In this document: positions 20,030-30,990 of the stretch, one piece after another
Position numbering within the stretch: the first letter of the stretch is position 1
Layout of the letters: each line of letters opens with the position of its first letter
Assembly (NCBI GenBank): GCA_003427395.1
Contig: BFEA01000277.1
Location: forward strand, 1,429,750 to 1,482,950
DNA from: Chara braunii
Lineage: Eukaryota > Streptophyta > Charophyceae > Charales > Characeae
Direction: 5' to 3'
DNA length: 53,201 bases
The notes under the pieces: generated by a model
The model's input: only the letters and a program-made list of their open reading frames with translations
Told to the model about the DNA's origin: nothing
The model's database searches: none
Position numbers and translations under genes: made by a program

Positions 20030-20680
20030 CCAGTGCGCACTCATGTGACAATACCAAGCGTAGGCGTGCTTGGGCGCACACTCAAAGGCAATACTAAGCT
20101 TGGGCGCGCATGGGTGCGCACTCAAATCACAGTTCCAAGCTTAGGCGCGCATGGGCGCGCACTCAAATCGCAGTTCCAAGCTTGGGCGCGCTTGGGCGTG
20201 CACTCAAATCGCAGTTCCAAGCTTGGGCGCGCATGGGCGCACTCTTAAAAGACAGTGCTAAGCTTGGGCGCGCATGGGCGCACTCTCAAATATCAACGTC
20301 AAACTTGGGCGGGCATGGGCGTGCACTCAAATATCAATACTGATCATGGGCGCACGTGAGCGCATACTCAAATGACAATATCTAGCTTGGGTGCGCATGG
20401 GCGCGCACTCATATAGCAATACCGTGTTGGGGTACGCATGGGCGCACACTCATATAGCAATACCAAGCTTGGGCGCGCAGGGGCGCGCACTTCTAACAGC
20501 AATACCGAGCTCGGGCGTGCACGGGCGTACACTCATATAGCAATACCAAGCTTGGGCGAGCAGGGGCGTGCACTTCTAACAGCAATGCCAAGCTTGGGCG
20601 CGCATGGGCGCGCACTCCAACAGCCAAACTGAGACTGGGCGTGCACTCTGACAGCCAAACTGAGACTGGGCGCGCATTCA
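20030..20680. repeat. GC-rich minisatellite (about 41-48 bp units)
   Basis: Units contain CCAAGCTTGGGCGCGCATGG followed by GCGCGCACTCA. The CCAAGCTTGG core is a perfect palindrome and GCGCGC is also self-complementary. About 14 units of variable length. Confidence 0.9.
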
Positions 20681-20875
20681 AACGACTTGCCTGAGCCTGG
20701 GCGCGTACTCAGGCGACTTGCCTGAGCCTGGGCGCGCACTCAGACGACTTGCCTGAGCTTGGGCGCGCACTCAGACGACTTGCCTGAGCTTGGGCGCGCA
20801 CTCAGAGGACTTGCCTGAGCCTGGGCGCGCTCTCAGACGACTTGCCTGAGGCCGGGCGCGCACTCTGAATCATCA
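20680..20875. repeat. 31-bp minisatellite, about 6 copies
   Basis: The unit GACTTGCCTGAGCTTGGGCG followed by CGCACTCAGAC repeats every 31 bp. It appears derived from the end of the preceding array, since it keeps the GGGCGCGCACTCA core. Confidence 0.9.
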
Positions 20876-21340
20876 GAAGCAAAAGTCTACAGATTGTGTG
20901 CGCACTGTCGCACAAACTCAAAATCACCAAAGTCGAGTTTTCGCATATTATTCGTGCAGTGTCATACTCAAGTTCGAGTGCGCACAGTCACACTTGCTCG
21001 AAATGATCAATGCTGAGTTTCCAAATTGAGCACACTCTGTTGCACGTGCTCAAAAATCGTCATGCCAAGTTTACAGATAAAGTGCGCACTGTCGCACATA
21101 CTCAAAATCATCAAAGCGGGTTTCTCAGATAAATAGCGCAGTGTCGCACTCAAATCTGAGTGCGCACAGTCGCATGTACTCAAGATCGTTAAAGCGGGTC
21201 TTTCAGATATGGCGCAGTGTCGCACTCAAAACCGAGTGCACACAGTCGCAAGGCATCATTGGCTTTCTCAAATTAAGGGCGCAGTGTCGCACTCAAGTTT
21301 GAGTGTGCACAGTCGCTTTTCATTCATCGGGCACAGCAAG
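20876..21340. repeat. diverged GTGCGCAC-rich repeats
   Basis: Loosely spaced units carry GTGCGCACAGTCGCAC, CAGTGTCGCACTCAA and CTCAAAATCATCAAAGC. Spacing is irregular (about 60-75 bp). Short inverted repeats around GTGCGCAC recur. Confidence 0.75.
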
Positions 21341-21359
21341 ATCGGTCTACTTGATCTGG

Positions 21360-21850
21360 GCACAGCAAAGTGAGTGTGCTCAATCTGGGTGCCCCTTGGC
21401 ACAACAAAATCAGTGTACTCAATCTGGGTGCCTTCTGGCACAATAAATTGGCAAAGATACTCAGTCTGAGTGCCTGCTGGCACAATAAATCGGCAAAGAT
21501 ACCCAATCTGAGTGCCTGTTGGCACAGTAAATTGGCAATGATACTCAATCTGAGTGCCTGCTGGCACAATAAATTGGCAAAGATACTCAATCTGAGTGCC
21601 TGCTGGCACAGTAAATTGGTAATGATACTCAATCCGAGTACCTCCTGGCACAATAAATCGGCAATGACACTCAATCTGAGTGTCTGCTGGCACGATAAAT
21701 TGCAATAATACTCAATCTGAGTGCCTGCTGGCACAATAAATCGACAATGATACTCAGTCTGAGTGCCTGCTGGCACGATAAATCGCAATGATACTCAATC
21801 TGAGTGCCTGCTGGCACAATAAATGGGCTTGCTCAGTTCGAGTGCTTGCA
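21360..21850. repeat. 42-bp minisatellite with small hairpin, about 11 copies
   Basis: The unit is CTCAATCTGAGTGCCTGCTG followed by GCACAATAAATCGGCAATGA and TA. GTGCC and GGCAC form a 5-bp stem around a 4-base loop whose sequence varies (TGCT, CCTT, TTCT, TGTT) while the stem is mostly kept. Frames through the repeat are open on both strands and are not called as genes. Confidence 0.92.
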
Positions 21851-21884
21851 GGCACGGTAAATCAACTTGCTCAGTTCCAGTGCT

Positions 21885-22140
21885 CAGACATGCAGCATCC
21901 TTGATGCTCTTTGGCGCGGTGCGCTCCGATGTACAGTGACCTTGATACTCATTGGCGCGGTGCACTCAGATGTACAGTGATCTTGATACTCATTGGCGCA
22001 GTGCGCTCAGATGTACAGTGATCTTGATACTCATTGGCGCGGTGCGCTCAGATATACAGATACTCATTGGCGCGGTGCGCTCAGATGTGCAGTGATCTTG
22101 TGCTCTCTGGCGCGGCGCACAGGCATACAGTAACCCTTGT
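21885..22140. repeat. 41-42-bp minisatellite, about 6 copies
   Basis: The unit is CTCAGATGTACAGTGATCTT followed by GATACTCATTGGCGCGGTGC and G. One shortened copy is near 22050. Confidence 0.9.
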
Positions 22141-22555
22141 GCGGTAATAATGCACGTCGGAAATAAAATACAATAAAATAAAGTCAAACCAGGGCTTACT
22201 CATAAACGACCAGTCTGACTAAAGGGGGATGACGAAAGTGAGTAGGGAGAGGGAGGAAGAAGAGAGGGAGAGAAAAGAGCAAAGAGAGAGAGAGATAGGA
22301 GGGGAGGCAAGGGAGAGGGTCATGACCCCAGTGAGAACCAGGACTACCTCTTCCCCAAGCTTCTCCACTCCTTTACCTCTCCCTTGCTTGCCTTGTCTTT
22401 CTCCTTCCCTTGCTTGTTCCAATGGTGCAACTCCCGCTTGCCGTCTCGCCAGTGCTTCCGCATTCCCGCAAATGAGGGTCTCTTGTTTTCTCTCAAATGG
22501 CTCGACCTCTCTTTTATATCGAAGAGGCCGGGTGATCGGGCAAGGTGCAGCAGTC
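22141..22555. other. no supported gene; purine-rich tract
   Basis: A GA-rich tract (about 22230-22320) is followed by a pyrimidine-rich stretch. Overlapping 70-130 codon frames occur on both strands, but composition explains them. Confidence 0.5.
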
Positions 22556-22559
22556 CTTG

Positions 22560-23065
22560 GGCTAAAAATAGCACAGGCCTGTGCTAAAATAGCACAGGTA
22601 TGCACAGGCCTGCGCTAAAATTAGCGCGGGACTGGGACAGTCCCGACTTTGGGACACGAACAGTCAGTCCTGTGTTAAAAATACCACGGGCCTGCGCTAA
22701 ATATAGCGCGGGTCTGTGCTAAAATTAGCGCGGGACTGCGCTAAAATTAGCACGGGACTGGGACAGTCCCGACTTCGGAACACGAACAGTCAGTCTTGTG
22801 TTAAAAATAGTACGGGCCTGCGCTAAATATAGCACAGGCTTGTGCTAAAATTAGCACGGAACTGCGCTAAAAATAACGAGGGACTTGGCTAAAAATAGCG
22901 CGGGACTTGGGACAACCCCGACTTTGGGATACGGACAGTCAGCCCCATGCTAAAAATAGTGTGGGCCTGCGCTATATTTAGCTCGAGCCTGCGCTAAAAA
23001 TAACTCAGGCCCGTGCCAAAAATAGCACGGCCAACGCTAAAAATCGCACGGACTAATGCTAAAAT
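22560..23065. repeat. GCGCTAAAAxTAGCGC hairpin repeat array
   Basis: Many short hairpins are built on GCGCTA-AAA(T)-TAGCGC. Good examples: CCTGTGCTA (22578-22586) with TAGCACAGG (22590-22598), 9 bp perfect; CCTGCGCTA (22609-22617) with TAGCGCGGG (22622-22630); CCCATGCTA (22944-22952) with TAGTGTGGG (22957-22965). A second inverted motif, GGGACT/AGTCCC, occurs in two of three larger units about 150 bp long. Stem bases change between copies but pairing is largely kept. Confidence 0.85.
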
Positions 23066-25320
23066 TAGCGTCGGGCTTGGGCTGGCCCGACTTTGGAATA
23101 CTAAGGGTCGGCCTTGTTTTAAAAATAAAACACTCCTCTTATTCTTAATGAGGGGCCCAATCCCGTATTCCCCTTTGACCATTTCGGGCCGTACTCTCCC
23201 CGACGCGGTAAGTCCGGTCCCAAGTGGTCAATTCTATTTTTCTCACTGACCCCTGGTCCGTTTTCAGTACCGTTTGGACCGGGCCCTACTAATCTGGCCC
23301 TTGCAGAGGCGGCGGTTCAGCCCAAAAGCCGTGATTCGATCTCCATGGGACTGGACCGTCGCGTCGTCTTGCTCGCTGACTCGACCCAAGGGCCAACCAG
23401 CGTGTCAACATTCTGCTGATAGTGACCATATGCAGTCCTATGGTGCGGAGGCTGGCCACGACGAGTCAACTATACATTGACGCGGCGCGCCACTGTCCGA
23501 CAGCGGCCCGACGTCGGTCTACTAGGACGCATCCAACGCACCCACGCGCACACCACTCTACGAACACAGAAATAAAACACACACGCACACACACCAAACA
23601 ACGCGACAACGCTCCTAGCCCCTCGGTAGCCATCCCATAACTTTCCGACGCGGATATCGGATAGGCGTCACACGTGGGACTTAGTATAAAACCGTGCGGA
23701 TGCAGGGTTGACTCATATCGACTCGTAATGCAAGCAATCACAATGATGGCGTACTATGCAGTACCCATACTCATGCGGTCCTCATTAATCTCGAGGGCCG
23801 CATTCGACACTCAAGTGTCGGCTTACACGCGCCTTGAGGGTTAATCTCTCGACGCTGGACAACCACCAAACGCGGTTGAAGACCACACACCCTCTTCTAC
23901 ACTCTATGCAGAGTGGGTGGTACACAGGTCCATACCTGTGGTGGCAGTCGTTTCTTACTGCCCTGGAGATGAGCCCCTCTCCAGGCCTGGACAAAGGTCA
24001 ACGGGTTTGAATTTGACGACTGCCACGGACTACAACGTCCAACTATAAATCCTAAAAAACAAAAATAGACCGAAGGTTTCCTTTATCCCAAAAGGAAATA
24101 ATACCTTGGGGTACCCTCCCCTTTTCGGGTGGTGCCAACGGCCTGTAGTAATCCAAACCGTTCGTTCATATGTGCTGGCCCCTTTTGATCCCATAACTTT
24201 CAAACATTAGGGCGGCGAAACGTCGCGCGCGGGATTCTAATATAAAGTCACGCAGCTGAAGGTCAGTCTCATACCAACCAAACGATGTTAGTCATACGTG
24301 GTAATCGCGGTTCCGGCCTCGCAATATTGAATGGCTGAAGGAATATATCGTGAGGGGTTACCCCACACGATATTGAACGGCTGAAGGACATGCCGTTCGG
24401 CACTCGCGACATTTCCGCCTTCAAGGTGGGGTGCCTCGATGGGCAATGCAAATAGGCCCTGTGCGAGGGGGAATCCCTCCCCTGCAGAGCCTAGGGCTTG
24501 GGATGTCCTGGACAAGGACCTTGAATCCTGGCCCAGGACCAACGTCCGACTAAGAAACCCCCCCAGATGCAAAACAAATAAAAGGAGGGACCTTCCCTAT
24601 GCCTCTCAGTCTCAACCTTTGAGTAGGCTTTTAGTACGGGGCCCCTTAGCCCATGCAAACATTAATCCCAAGTACATCCATGTATACATATATAAGGGGA
24701 AAGTATGTGACGATCACTTCTCACAGTCTCATTGGGATCCCTCACAACCATACGTATATATGTGATCGCAGGCAACCAAATCCAGGATCTAAGCCACAAC
24801 ACATACCTGCAATCACATCAGAGAGTCAAACAACAGTCCACACACTGCACGGAGTCAACCCCAACCAATCTCTGCACTCATACCCCTCGCTTTAGCCATG
24901 CAAGCCCCAACCTCCTGTCCAACCAACCTTAATTAAATACTCAGTACCTTTGTTAAATGGTCATTCAATAAAAGTCCGGGTGAAACCTTCATGAAACAAT
25001 GAAATCACTAGGGCTAAAGCCTTTTAGGTTGAGTGTGGAGGGTGAGTTGGAATCGAGTCGTAGACCGACGAATCGACAACCGACCAGTTATCAATGATAA
25101 CAGATGATGATCCTCAAGGGATCAAGCTGAATCTAGTCCGGATCTTGAATTAAACGATCAAGAGGGTNTGTANCACATGACAANTCAATGGCCTAGACTC
25201 AACCTATAAGCTCATGGAGGACAATCTCCATATCGCGATCTTACCCAAATCATCCTAGTTAACTATATCTAAGCCTACCTCTAAGCAACATGGCAAAATC
25301 TCTCCCATTTAGAGTGGACT
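23066..25320. other. no supported gene; diverged duplication
   Basis: About 23632-23740 and 24190-24300 look like diverged copies of one block. Both have CCATAACTTTC, then a GGGA-TTA-TATAAA segment resembling a TATA box, then CGCAG/GCAGGGTT and TCATA. GATATTGAACGGCTGAAGGA and a near copy lie at about 24325-24390. Three single Ns occur at about 25168-25184. No coding sequence can be defended. Confidence 0.45.
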
Positions 25321-25324
25321 ACCA

Positions 25325-25930
25325 AAATCGTCATTTGACAAAATACAATCAAGCTCCTTTAAAAATTTCGGCAGCGCTTCCCGTAGGAAAAGTGTCTTTC
25401 CAGAATTTATATAAGTCAAAATATGAAAGTAGAAATAAACTTTAATTCTGAAAAGTCCAATTTTGTCTGACTCCCTTAATTAGTAAAAATTTGGGCAGCA
25501 CTCCCTTTAGAAAGGGAGGCTTCCCAGATTTATACTAAGTCAGATATGAATTTCAAAAGACAACTTGAGTTTAACTTTAGACAAGATTTAACTAGCTCCT
25601 TAGTTTTGCAGAAATTTCAGCAACACTCTCTTTAGAAAAGTGTCATTCCAAAATTTATACAAGGCTAAGTCCAAAATTGGACAACAACTTTGACTTCTTA
25701 AAGTCCAATTTTGTCTAACTCCCTTAATTAGTAAAAATTTGGGCAGCACTCCCTTTAGAAAGGGAGACTTCCCAGATTTATACTAAGTCAGATATAAAAA
25801 AAGACAAGTTGAACTTTTGACGAGGCAAAATTTGACAAACTCCTTGGATTTGTAGAAATTTCGACAGCGCTTCCCGTAGGGAAAGTAGCTTGCCAAGATT
25901 TATACAAAGCCAAGTATAAGAAAGGATCCC
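25325..25930. repeat. 122-bp tandem repeat with hairpins, 5 copies
   Basis: The five units are spaced 122-124 bp apart, each with a central hairpin followed by TTCCCAGATTTATACTAAG. Stems differ: CTCCCTTT/AAAGGGAG (25501-25508/25511-25518 and 25749-25756/25759-25766), ACACT...TTT/AAA...AGTGT (25623-25643), and CTTCCC-GTA-GGGAA in the last unit. The tetrad AAATTT(G/C)GGCAG precedes most hairpins. Confidence 0.85.
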
Positions 25931-26195
25931 AGAAAATGCAAGAATTGACCTAAGTAAAAAACGTTACTACAGAAAATACAGGAATTGAAACTAACTCCTA
26001 TGACTCTAGCACGTGGCGAGCAACTAAAGCAACTACCGATCAATCTGAAACTCAAACTAAGTAGTAACCTCACTCAGTCACATACAGACCTAGCACAAAG
26101 GCAAGTACTCTCACCATCCCAAAGTATACCTGAACAAACAATAGTTCATAACCTTTCAATGATTTAATCCTTTATACCCACCTTACATAAGGCAT

Positions 26196-27135
26196 CAGGT
26201 CAGGACACCCAAACTTATGGAATGAACCTTACCTTAGCCAGGGCTAAAGTCGGGTCACCCAAACTTATGGAATGAATCCAACGTAGCCAAAGTATACACA
26301 AACACATGACATAACAACTTTTCTCTTCTTTGGGCGAATGACTAGACCACTCTTGTCGCCCTGAACCGTTTAAAATATCCAAGTTATATATATTTGTCTT
26401 CCCCTTTTGTCTTCTAAGGCTACATATGACTGAACTAACTTAAGTTCAGTCTGCCCCAGTTTACCATCGGTTTTGTTCTTAGTTATACTCCCTTCAAGTT
26501 GTGATAGGCTATAGTCAGACCGCCTAAACTTATAGAACATTCTGATTAGCTCGTTCTTAAATAGGATAGTAGTAAGTTATAGTCAAGTTATAACCATTGG
26601 GTTCCAGCATGTGCAAAGCTTTGAGCCAGACCCCCTTAACTTACAGAAGGGTCCAACTCTCTGCCAATTTTATTTCTCTCTGAACCATCATGTGTGTGGC
26701 ACTGAGTCAGACCCCCTGAACTTATAGAAGGGTCTGCCCTTTGCCAAAATTACTTCTTCAGAATAAAAGCAGGAAGAGGCTGAACCACCTAAACTTATAG
26801 AACAGCTCAGACCTCCTCGTTCAAAAACCAAAGAAACAGATAAAACCCTAGTGAAACCAAGGCAACCCAAGGCAGCAAAACTTATTGAATGCCCCGAGTC
26901 CCTGAAAATCAACCACAATCAGCCCTCGCAAGTCAGAGCGGTCAGGCCACCTAAACTTATAGAACAGCCTGACCCTCCATGCAAAACCATAGCACCAGGT
27001 CTCCCCAAACTTATAGGGACATCCCAGCCTCCAAAGCAATCAGACCCCCTAAACTTATAGAAGGGTCTGACGCTCCAATCAGAGCCAAAAGAAACAGAGC
27101 ATTGGGTCTCCCCAAACTTATGGGGACCTCCCTAC
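26196..27135. repeat. interspersed hairpins with constant AAACTTATA loop, about 11 copies
   Basis: The core CTAAACTTATAGAA or CAAACTTATGG recurs 11 times at uneven spacing, flanked by inverted arms that differ between copies. Clear stems: CAGACCC/GGGTCTG (26708-26714/26730-26736 and 27041-27047/27063-27069), GTCAGGC/GCCTGAC (26941-26947/26967-26973), GACCC/GGGTC (26629-26633/26649-26653), CTGAAC/GCTCAG with one mismatch (about 26780-26810), and CCCC/GGGG with GGT/ACC outside it (about 27105-27127). The sequence between hairpins is not repeated. Confidence 0.85.
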
Positions 27136-27365
27136 CTTATTGACCTAGTCAACCATTACGCAAAACAATCCACCATCCTGCCTTTCCGAAATGCTGTCTC
27201 TTTTCACAGTTTGACTTCATACAATCAACAAAGTTAAAACTGAACTTGAGCAGACATTTATTTACTTAGTCTGGCTTAATGTCCTGAAGGTCAAACCAAA
27301 AATACAGCCAGCGATGCAATGGGTAATACAAAATAGGGGTTATAATCTGGGTTTATAAAGGGAAA
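27136..27365. other. unique AT-rich sequence
   Basis: No gene or repeat recognised. A splice-donor-like context follows on the minus strand at the edge of the next feature. Confidence 0.5.
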
Positions 27366-27380
27366 AGTACCGGTTACCTA

Positions 27381-27659
27381 TCAGTTTCCTGCCTCCAGAA
27401 CCCCTCCTGAGTTCCGGCAGAGCTCCCGAAATCGGTGGGGCAACCTCCCACAGAGGTCTTGGCGCGGTCCTACGGGTTGCAATCCCGCCTGCCGCCTTCC
27501 TCTCAGAACCAGGAGACTAAACTTAGAGTAAGAAGGGCAGGGGGAGAAAGATTTTAGACTCTCAGATCCAGGAGAGGTGCACTCAGACTCGCGTGAGAGG
27601 GCCTTGTTACCTTCAGCGCCTGAGGGTCCCGCATTGGCCGCCAAATCGCATGGGCTCAA
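27381..27659 (-). CDS. possible exon, shared block with 47.1 kb
   Basis: This is a 92-codon frame rich in Ser, Pro and Gly. Its last part (CGGGAGCTCTGCCGGA, TTCTGGAGGCAGG, about 27381-27430) is matched on the plus strand at about 47108-47160. At both sites the matching block ends next to AG-GTA (27370s minus, 47158 plus). It may be an exon of a dispersed gene or a dispersed repeat. No domain recognised. Confidence 0.25.
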   Translation of the reverse strand: MSPCDLAANAGPSGAEGNKALSRESECTSPGSESLKSFSPCPSYSKFSLLVLRGRRQAGLQPVGPRQDLCGRLPHRFRELCRNSGGVLEAGN

Positions 27660-29247
27660 TCAAGCCAAAGTCAAACCGTCGAGCTCGACTCCTCCGATGA
27701 ACTCCTAAATTGCAACAACAATCCCTGTTGCAGTCCAGCCTCTCCTTCACTCTTACAATACCGTCTCCTTATGATGACCGAAGTAACCTTCGCAGAACAG
27801 CGTGCGCAGGGTGCCACATGTAGCAGCTAGGCACTGTGGCCCACAGCAACCCAAAGCACCACCGGACAACGGCGACACCAATCGGACTCAACTGCCACAA
27901 CCTCCACCAGCAGGCTCTCACATGGCTAAGGGCAGCAACAATACACAACGGCGGCCAGCAATGGTAGTAACGGTCCGTCCCCAGCCCGCAACAGTAGTAC
28001 TTGACGGCGGTTAACAGCATCATCAGCAATCACCTGCAGCTATAACCCATACACTTTCCCTAGTACCGGCGGTATGCAAAGGTACAACCCAGCAGGCGGC
28101 AGCAGCGCAATACAGCGGTCCGTAGTCCGCAGCCTAACTCAGCAGTCTACGGCCGGGCCTTACGTTTTTTTCAAACAGGTGTCCGGCGTTGCCCCCATCG
28201 GTCACATGCGCAGCGCCTCATCCTGCAGGTAGTCCTCGATTCCCTAGTTCGTGCGTTCAGATAGTTGGGATCCGGGGCTCCCGCCCGCAAACCGCATATG
28301 CAGATGCCGCACAGGCAGCTACTGGTCTCGAAAGGATACGTGCAGGCCTCCAAAGTGAGGCCTTCGCGCAGAGTAATAGCCCGGTTCCCAGCTTTACCCC
28401 GGCGACAGCTACTTCTGCATGTAACCAGCTCAAGAGGTTACGATCACTGAAATGGAGTTCGACACTTGTACTGACAGGCAGCCTCGCAACTCGTCACGCT
28501 GCTCACCGTTGGTTCGTCTGTCAACGCCCCCGGTAAGCTCCGACTCTGCAGTTATCCTCCATTACTACGCCCGACGACACGGGTATCGCAGTGCCCCATA
28601 TGTCGGTCCCCTTCCTCGCGTTAGCGTCGCCGTCGTACCCCTGACGTTCGTACGTGGGTAGGTCTCCGACCCCGCGGGTGTCCTTTCGTTATCTCCATCG
28701 ATAGGTCGGGCAAAACCGGAACGACCCTTCCGCTAGACTGTGGACAGGTACATTCACTCCCTCAGATGGCCCACGCGCAACTCTTTTGCTTACTAACTCT
28801 TATTTTACTAATGTTCTACTCGTTCTAACCCTCGGATTTGGGTCGCCTGCCCTTGAGACCCCGTCTTAACAGTTTAGTTTGCCCGATTCTTTGACGAATC
28901 GATCGAACTACCGTGTTACCCTCCTGCCATATCTGGCTTCTTCTACATCCCGCGCGCAGCCTGCTTTCCTCCCAACTCCCTAATCACTAACTCTCTGACT
29001 AAACCGACTTCGCCACTCGATTCGTCAGACCCCAAAACCGGCGAAATGGACCTTCTCTCGCCCGTCTTCATGAAGGAACGGGTGAGCTTTGCCGATTTTC
29101 GTCTTTCCGTAGCCACTCCCCGCTATATCTAGACGCAACCCTTTTCGTCACTAACTCCCTGTTTACTAACCTGTCACTCGAACTAACCAAGGATTCATAT
29201 TCGCCATCATAAAAAAAAAACCTTGTCCCCTTCTTTCCCCGCTTGAT
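27660..29247. other. no supported gene
   Basis: This is mixed GC-rich sequence. Three loosely similar pyrimidine-rich blocks around 28750-28870, 28920-29010 and 29110-29200 share ACTAACTC-type motifs and may be old duplicates. Short overlapping frames carry no motif. Confidence 0.45.
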
Positions 29248-29763
29248 TTAGTCAACAACCTGCCGAAATCGGCGTTTTTCGCTCCGCCATAGTCCCACTC
29301 CAGTCCCGCTCTTCTTCGTTACCACTTCAGCTATATTTGGCGCGAATTCACGTCCAAGTTCATTCAACTCTTTCTTTGCCACGTCTGTCTTCTCCTCCAA
29401 CACCACTCCTACATACCTCGATCCCTCCTCATTTGGCGCGAATTCACGTCCAAGTCGATCCTGGGCTCGTCCGACCTCATCAAGGATCGAGCTACCTGGG
29501 GGTTTCCCCTCCCCGACTTGCCACACTCGTCGCCCCGCCACCACCGTTTGAGCAGGGATTTTTGCGCGAATTGGGTCCGGGTGCGTCCTCCCCCTCTCTC
29601 GCGCCTGTGGCTCCGTAGCCTTCGCCGTCCCACTGTAGGTAGCGCCCGCATCCCATACTGAATCTACCCGCTGCTGCGCAGGCTGGTCGGTCGAAAAGGC
29701 GGGCCCGAAAACTCCTTTGCAGCGGTGCCTGCGGTTTCTCGAGGCCGGGTTAGCCCTAGTCAA
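29248..29763 (-). CDS. hypothetical ORF with internal LGREFAPN repeat (171 aa)
   Basis: The frame is charged and contains the octapeptide LGREFAPN twice, 37 residues apart. The underlying direct repeat of about 20 bp (GGCGCGAATTCACGTCCAAG on the plus strand) lies at about 29340 and 29437. Composition (Glu, Lys, Val, Gly) is plausible for protein, with no hydrophobic segment. No family recognised. The repeat may be chance or a partial duplication, and a plus-strand frame overlaps part of it. Confidence 0.25.
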   Translation of the reverse strand: MTRANPASRNRRHRCKGVFGPAFSTDQPAQQRVDSVWDAGATYSGTAKATEPQARERGRTHPDPIRAKIPAQTVVAGRRVWQVGEGKPPGSSILDEVGRAQDRLGREFAPNEEGSRYVGVVLEEKTDVAKKELNELGREFAPNIAEVVTKKSGTGVGLWRSEKRRFRQVVD

Positions 29764-29963
29764 CCCGCAGGGCCCTTTTTGGCCTGTGCTTGCCCGGCCT
29801 CACCCGCTGAGTTCAGGCGCGGTCTACATGTCGACAGTTCATGGACATACCCGCTGAGCTAGGATCCTAGGCCCCGCTCCACCCGCTACGGCGTAGCCAC
29901 GTAAGCCGTTTAAACAACTGCCCTCCCGTTTTTCAACGTACTTGGCGCCAACCAGGTCTTTCC

Positions 29964-30070
29964 CTATGTTACCGTGCGTTCATTGAACGCGGGTTTTCCG
30001 TTCAGAAATTGAACGGAATGAACGCACGTTCAGTGAAAGCGACTGAATGCGGAGTTCAATTCCGCACAGG

Positions 30071-30103
<33 letters not shown>

Positions 30104-30530
30104 CTCTAAAAATTCCGAAAAACAAAAATGTTATGAAGCAAAATAAAATAAACAACGTTTGCCTGAGAATCACATCCAAATTCGCTATCAAATTCAAAAT
30201 AGAAATAGAGAACAGAAAATAGAGAAAAGTAAAAAAAGAATTAAAATTAGTGGGCAAACATGATTTGACACCCCCATCTTTGGCGATTTTTCATTTTGTT
30301 TTCCTTTGGCAAAATGACTCCTAAATGTACAGACATGTAGCCCACATCATATAAAACTCACAAAAAAAAATAATAAAAAAAAAAAATTACGCATCGAAAA
30401 TATTTTTTGAAAAATTTTTTAAAAAATAAAAATTGAACGCCGTTCAATTTTTGAACGCGAACTCGCAATCCGCGTTCAAACGCACATTTGAACGCGAACG
30501 CGCGTTCACCGCGTTCAAACGGTTACATAG
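29964..30530. mobile_element. MITE 1, hAT-like, perfect 8-bp TSD
   Basis: The element is 567 bp with termini CTATGTTACCG and CGGTTACATAG (one mismatch), flanked by the identical 8-bp duplication GTCTTTCC at 29956-29963 and 30531-30538. An 8-bp TSD fits the hAT superfamily. Subterminal regions are full of GAACG/CGTTC inverted motifs, as expected of transposase-binding repeats. The AT-rich interior has a 30-base A run (30071-30100) and CATCTTTGGCGATTTTTCAT, shared with MITE 2. No transposase frame, so it is non-autonomous. Confidence 0.82.
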
Positions 30531-30579
30531 GTCTTTCCCCCTTTACGTCCGGGTCCCTTCCCAGACTTTCGGGTGTCAA

Positions 30580-30990
30580 TCACCGCGCTCTCGGACCATA
30601 TACCCTTACAAGGGTATTTGGCCATGCTTTTGCATTCGACACAGTGACGGCGTCGGCTACCATGACGGAGCCAGTCGAGAAAGGGAAAGGGTGTGCACGC
30701 TTGAGTGTGACACTCGAAACGAATTCCTCGGTCATTGAGGCCGGGGGCAAATCGGTGAGAAAATTTCGAGAGTATGAGCGCACGTTATTACGACGCGCGC
30801 TGTGATGGTTAGGATCAATAGTAATACCCCTCGACATAAGAGGTCGAGGGGTCAGTTGGGTTAATGTTGTATCAGGTAGATCTACGACACGCACTGAGAT
30901 TTGGTCTGGTACCTGTATGTCTACCGGTACCAGGGGTTTAAAATGTTTCGTCTTTCCGTACTCAGCCTCCGAGTCGAGTACCCGTTGCAT
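30580..30990 (-). CDS. hypothetical ORF next to MITE 1 (136 aa)
   Basis: This open frame directly follows an in-frame TAG and has balanced composition: VPVDIQVPDQISVRVVDLP near the start, then TPRPLMSRGITIDP, then TGSVMVADAVTVSNAKAW. No family, signal or membrane segment recognised. Two plus-strand frames overlap it, so it may be a chance frame. Confidence 0.22.
   Translation of the reverse strand: MQRVLDSEAEYGKTKHFKPLVPVDIQVPDQISVRVVDLPDTTLTQLTPRPLMSRGITIDPNHHSARRNNVRSYSRNFLTDLPPASMTEEFVSSVTLKRAHPFPFSTGSVMVADAVTVSNAKAWPNTLVRVYGPRAR

Noticed and set aside
20033-21790. Open frames through the 20-21.8 kb minisatellites
   Set aside because: Repeat-derived frames on both strands; composition changes with the array and no domain is seen.
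26196-27135. CRISPR-like interspersed repeats
   Set aside because: Spacing is irregular, the conserved part is only about 14 bp and the flanking arms pair with each other, which fits hairpins and not CRISPR repeats.
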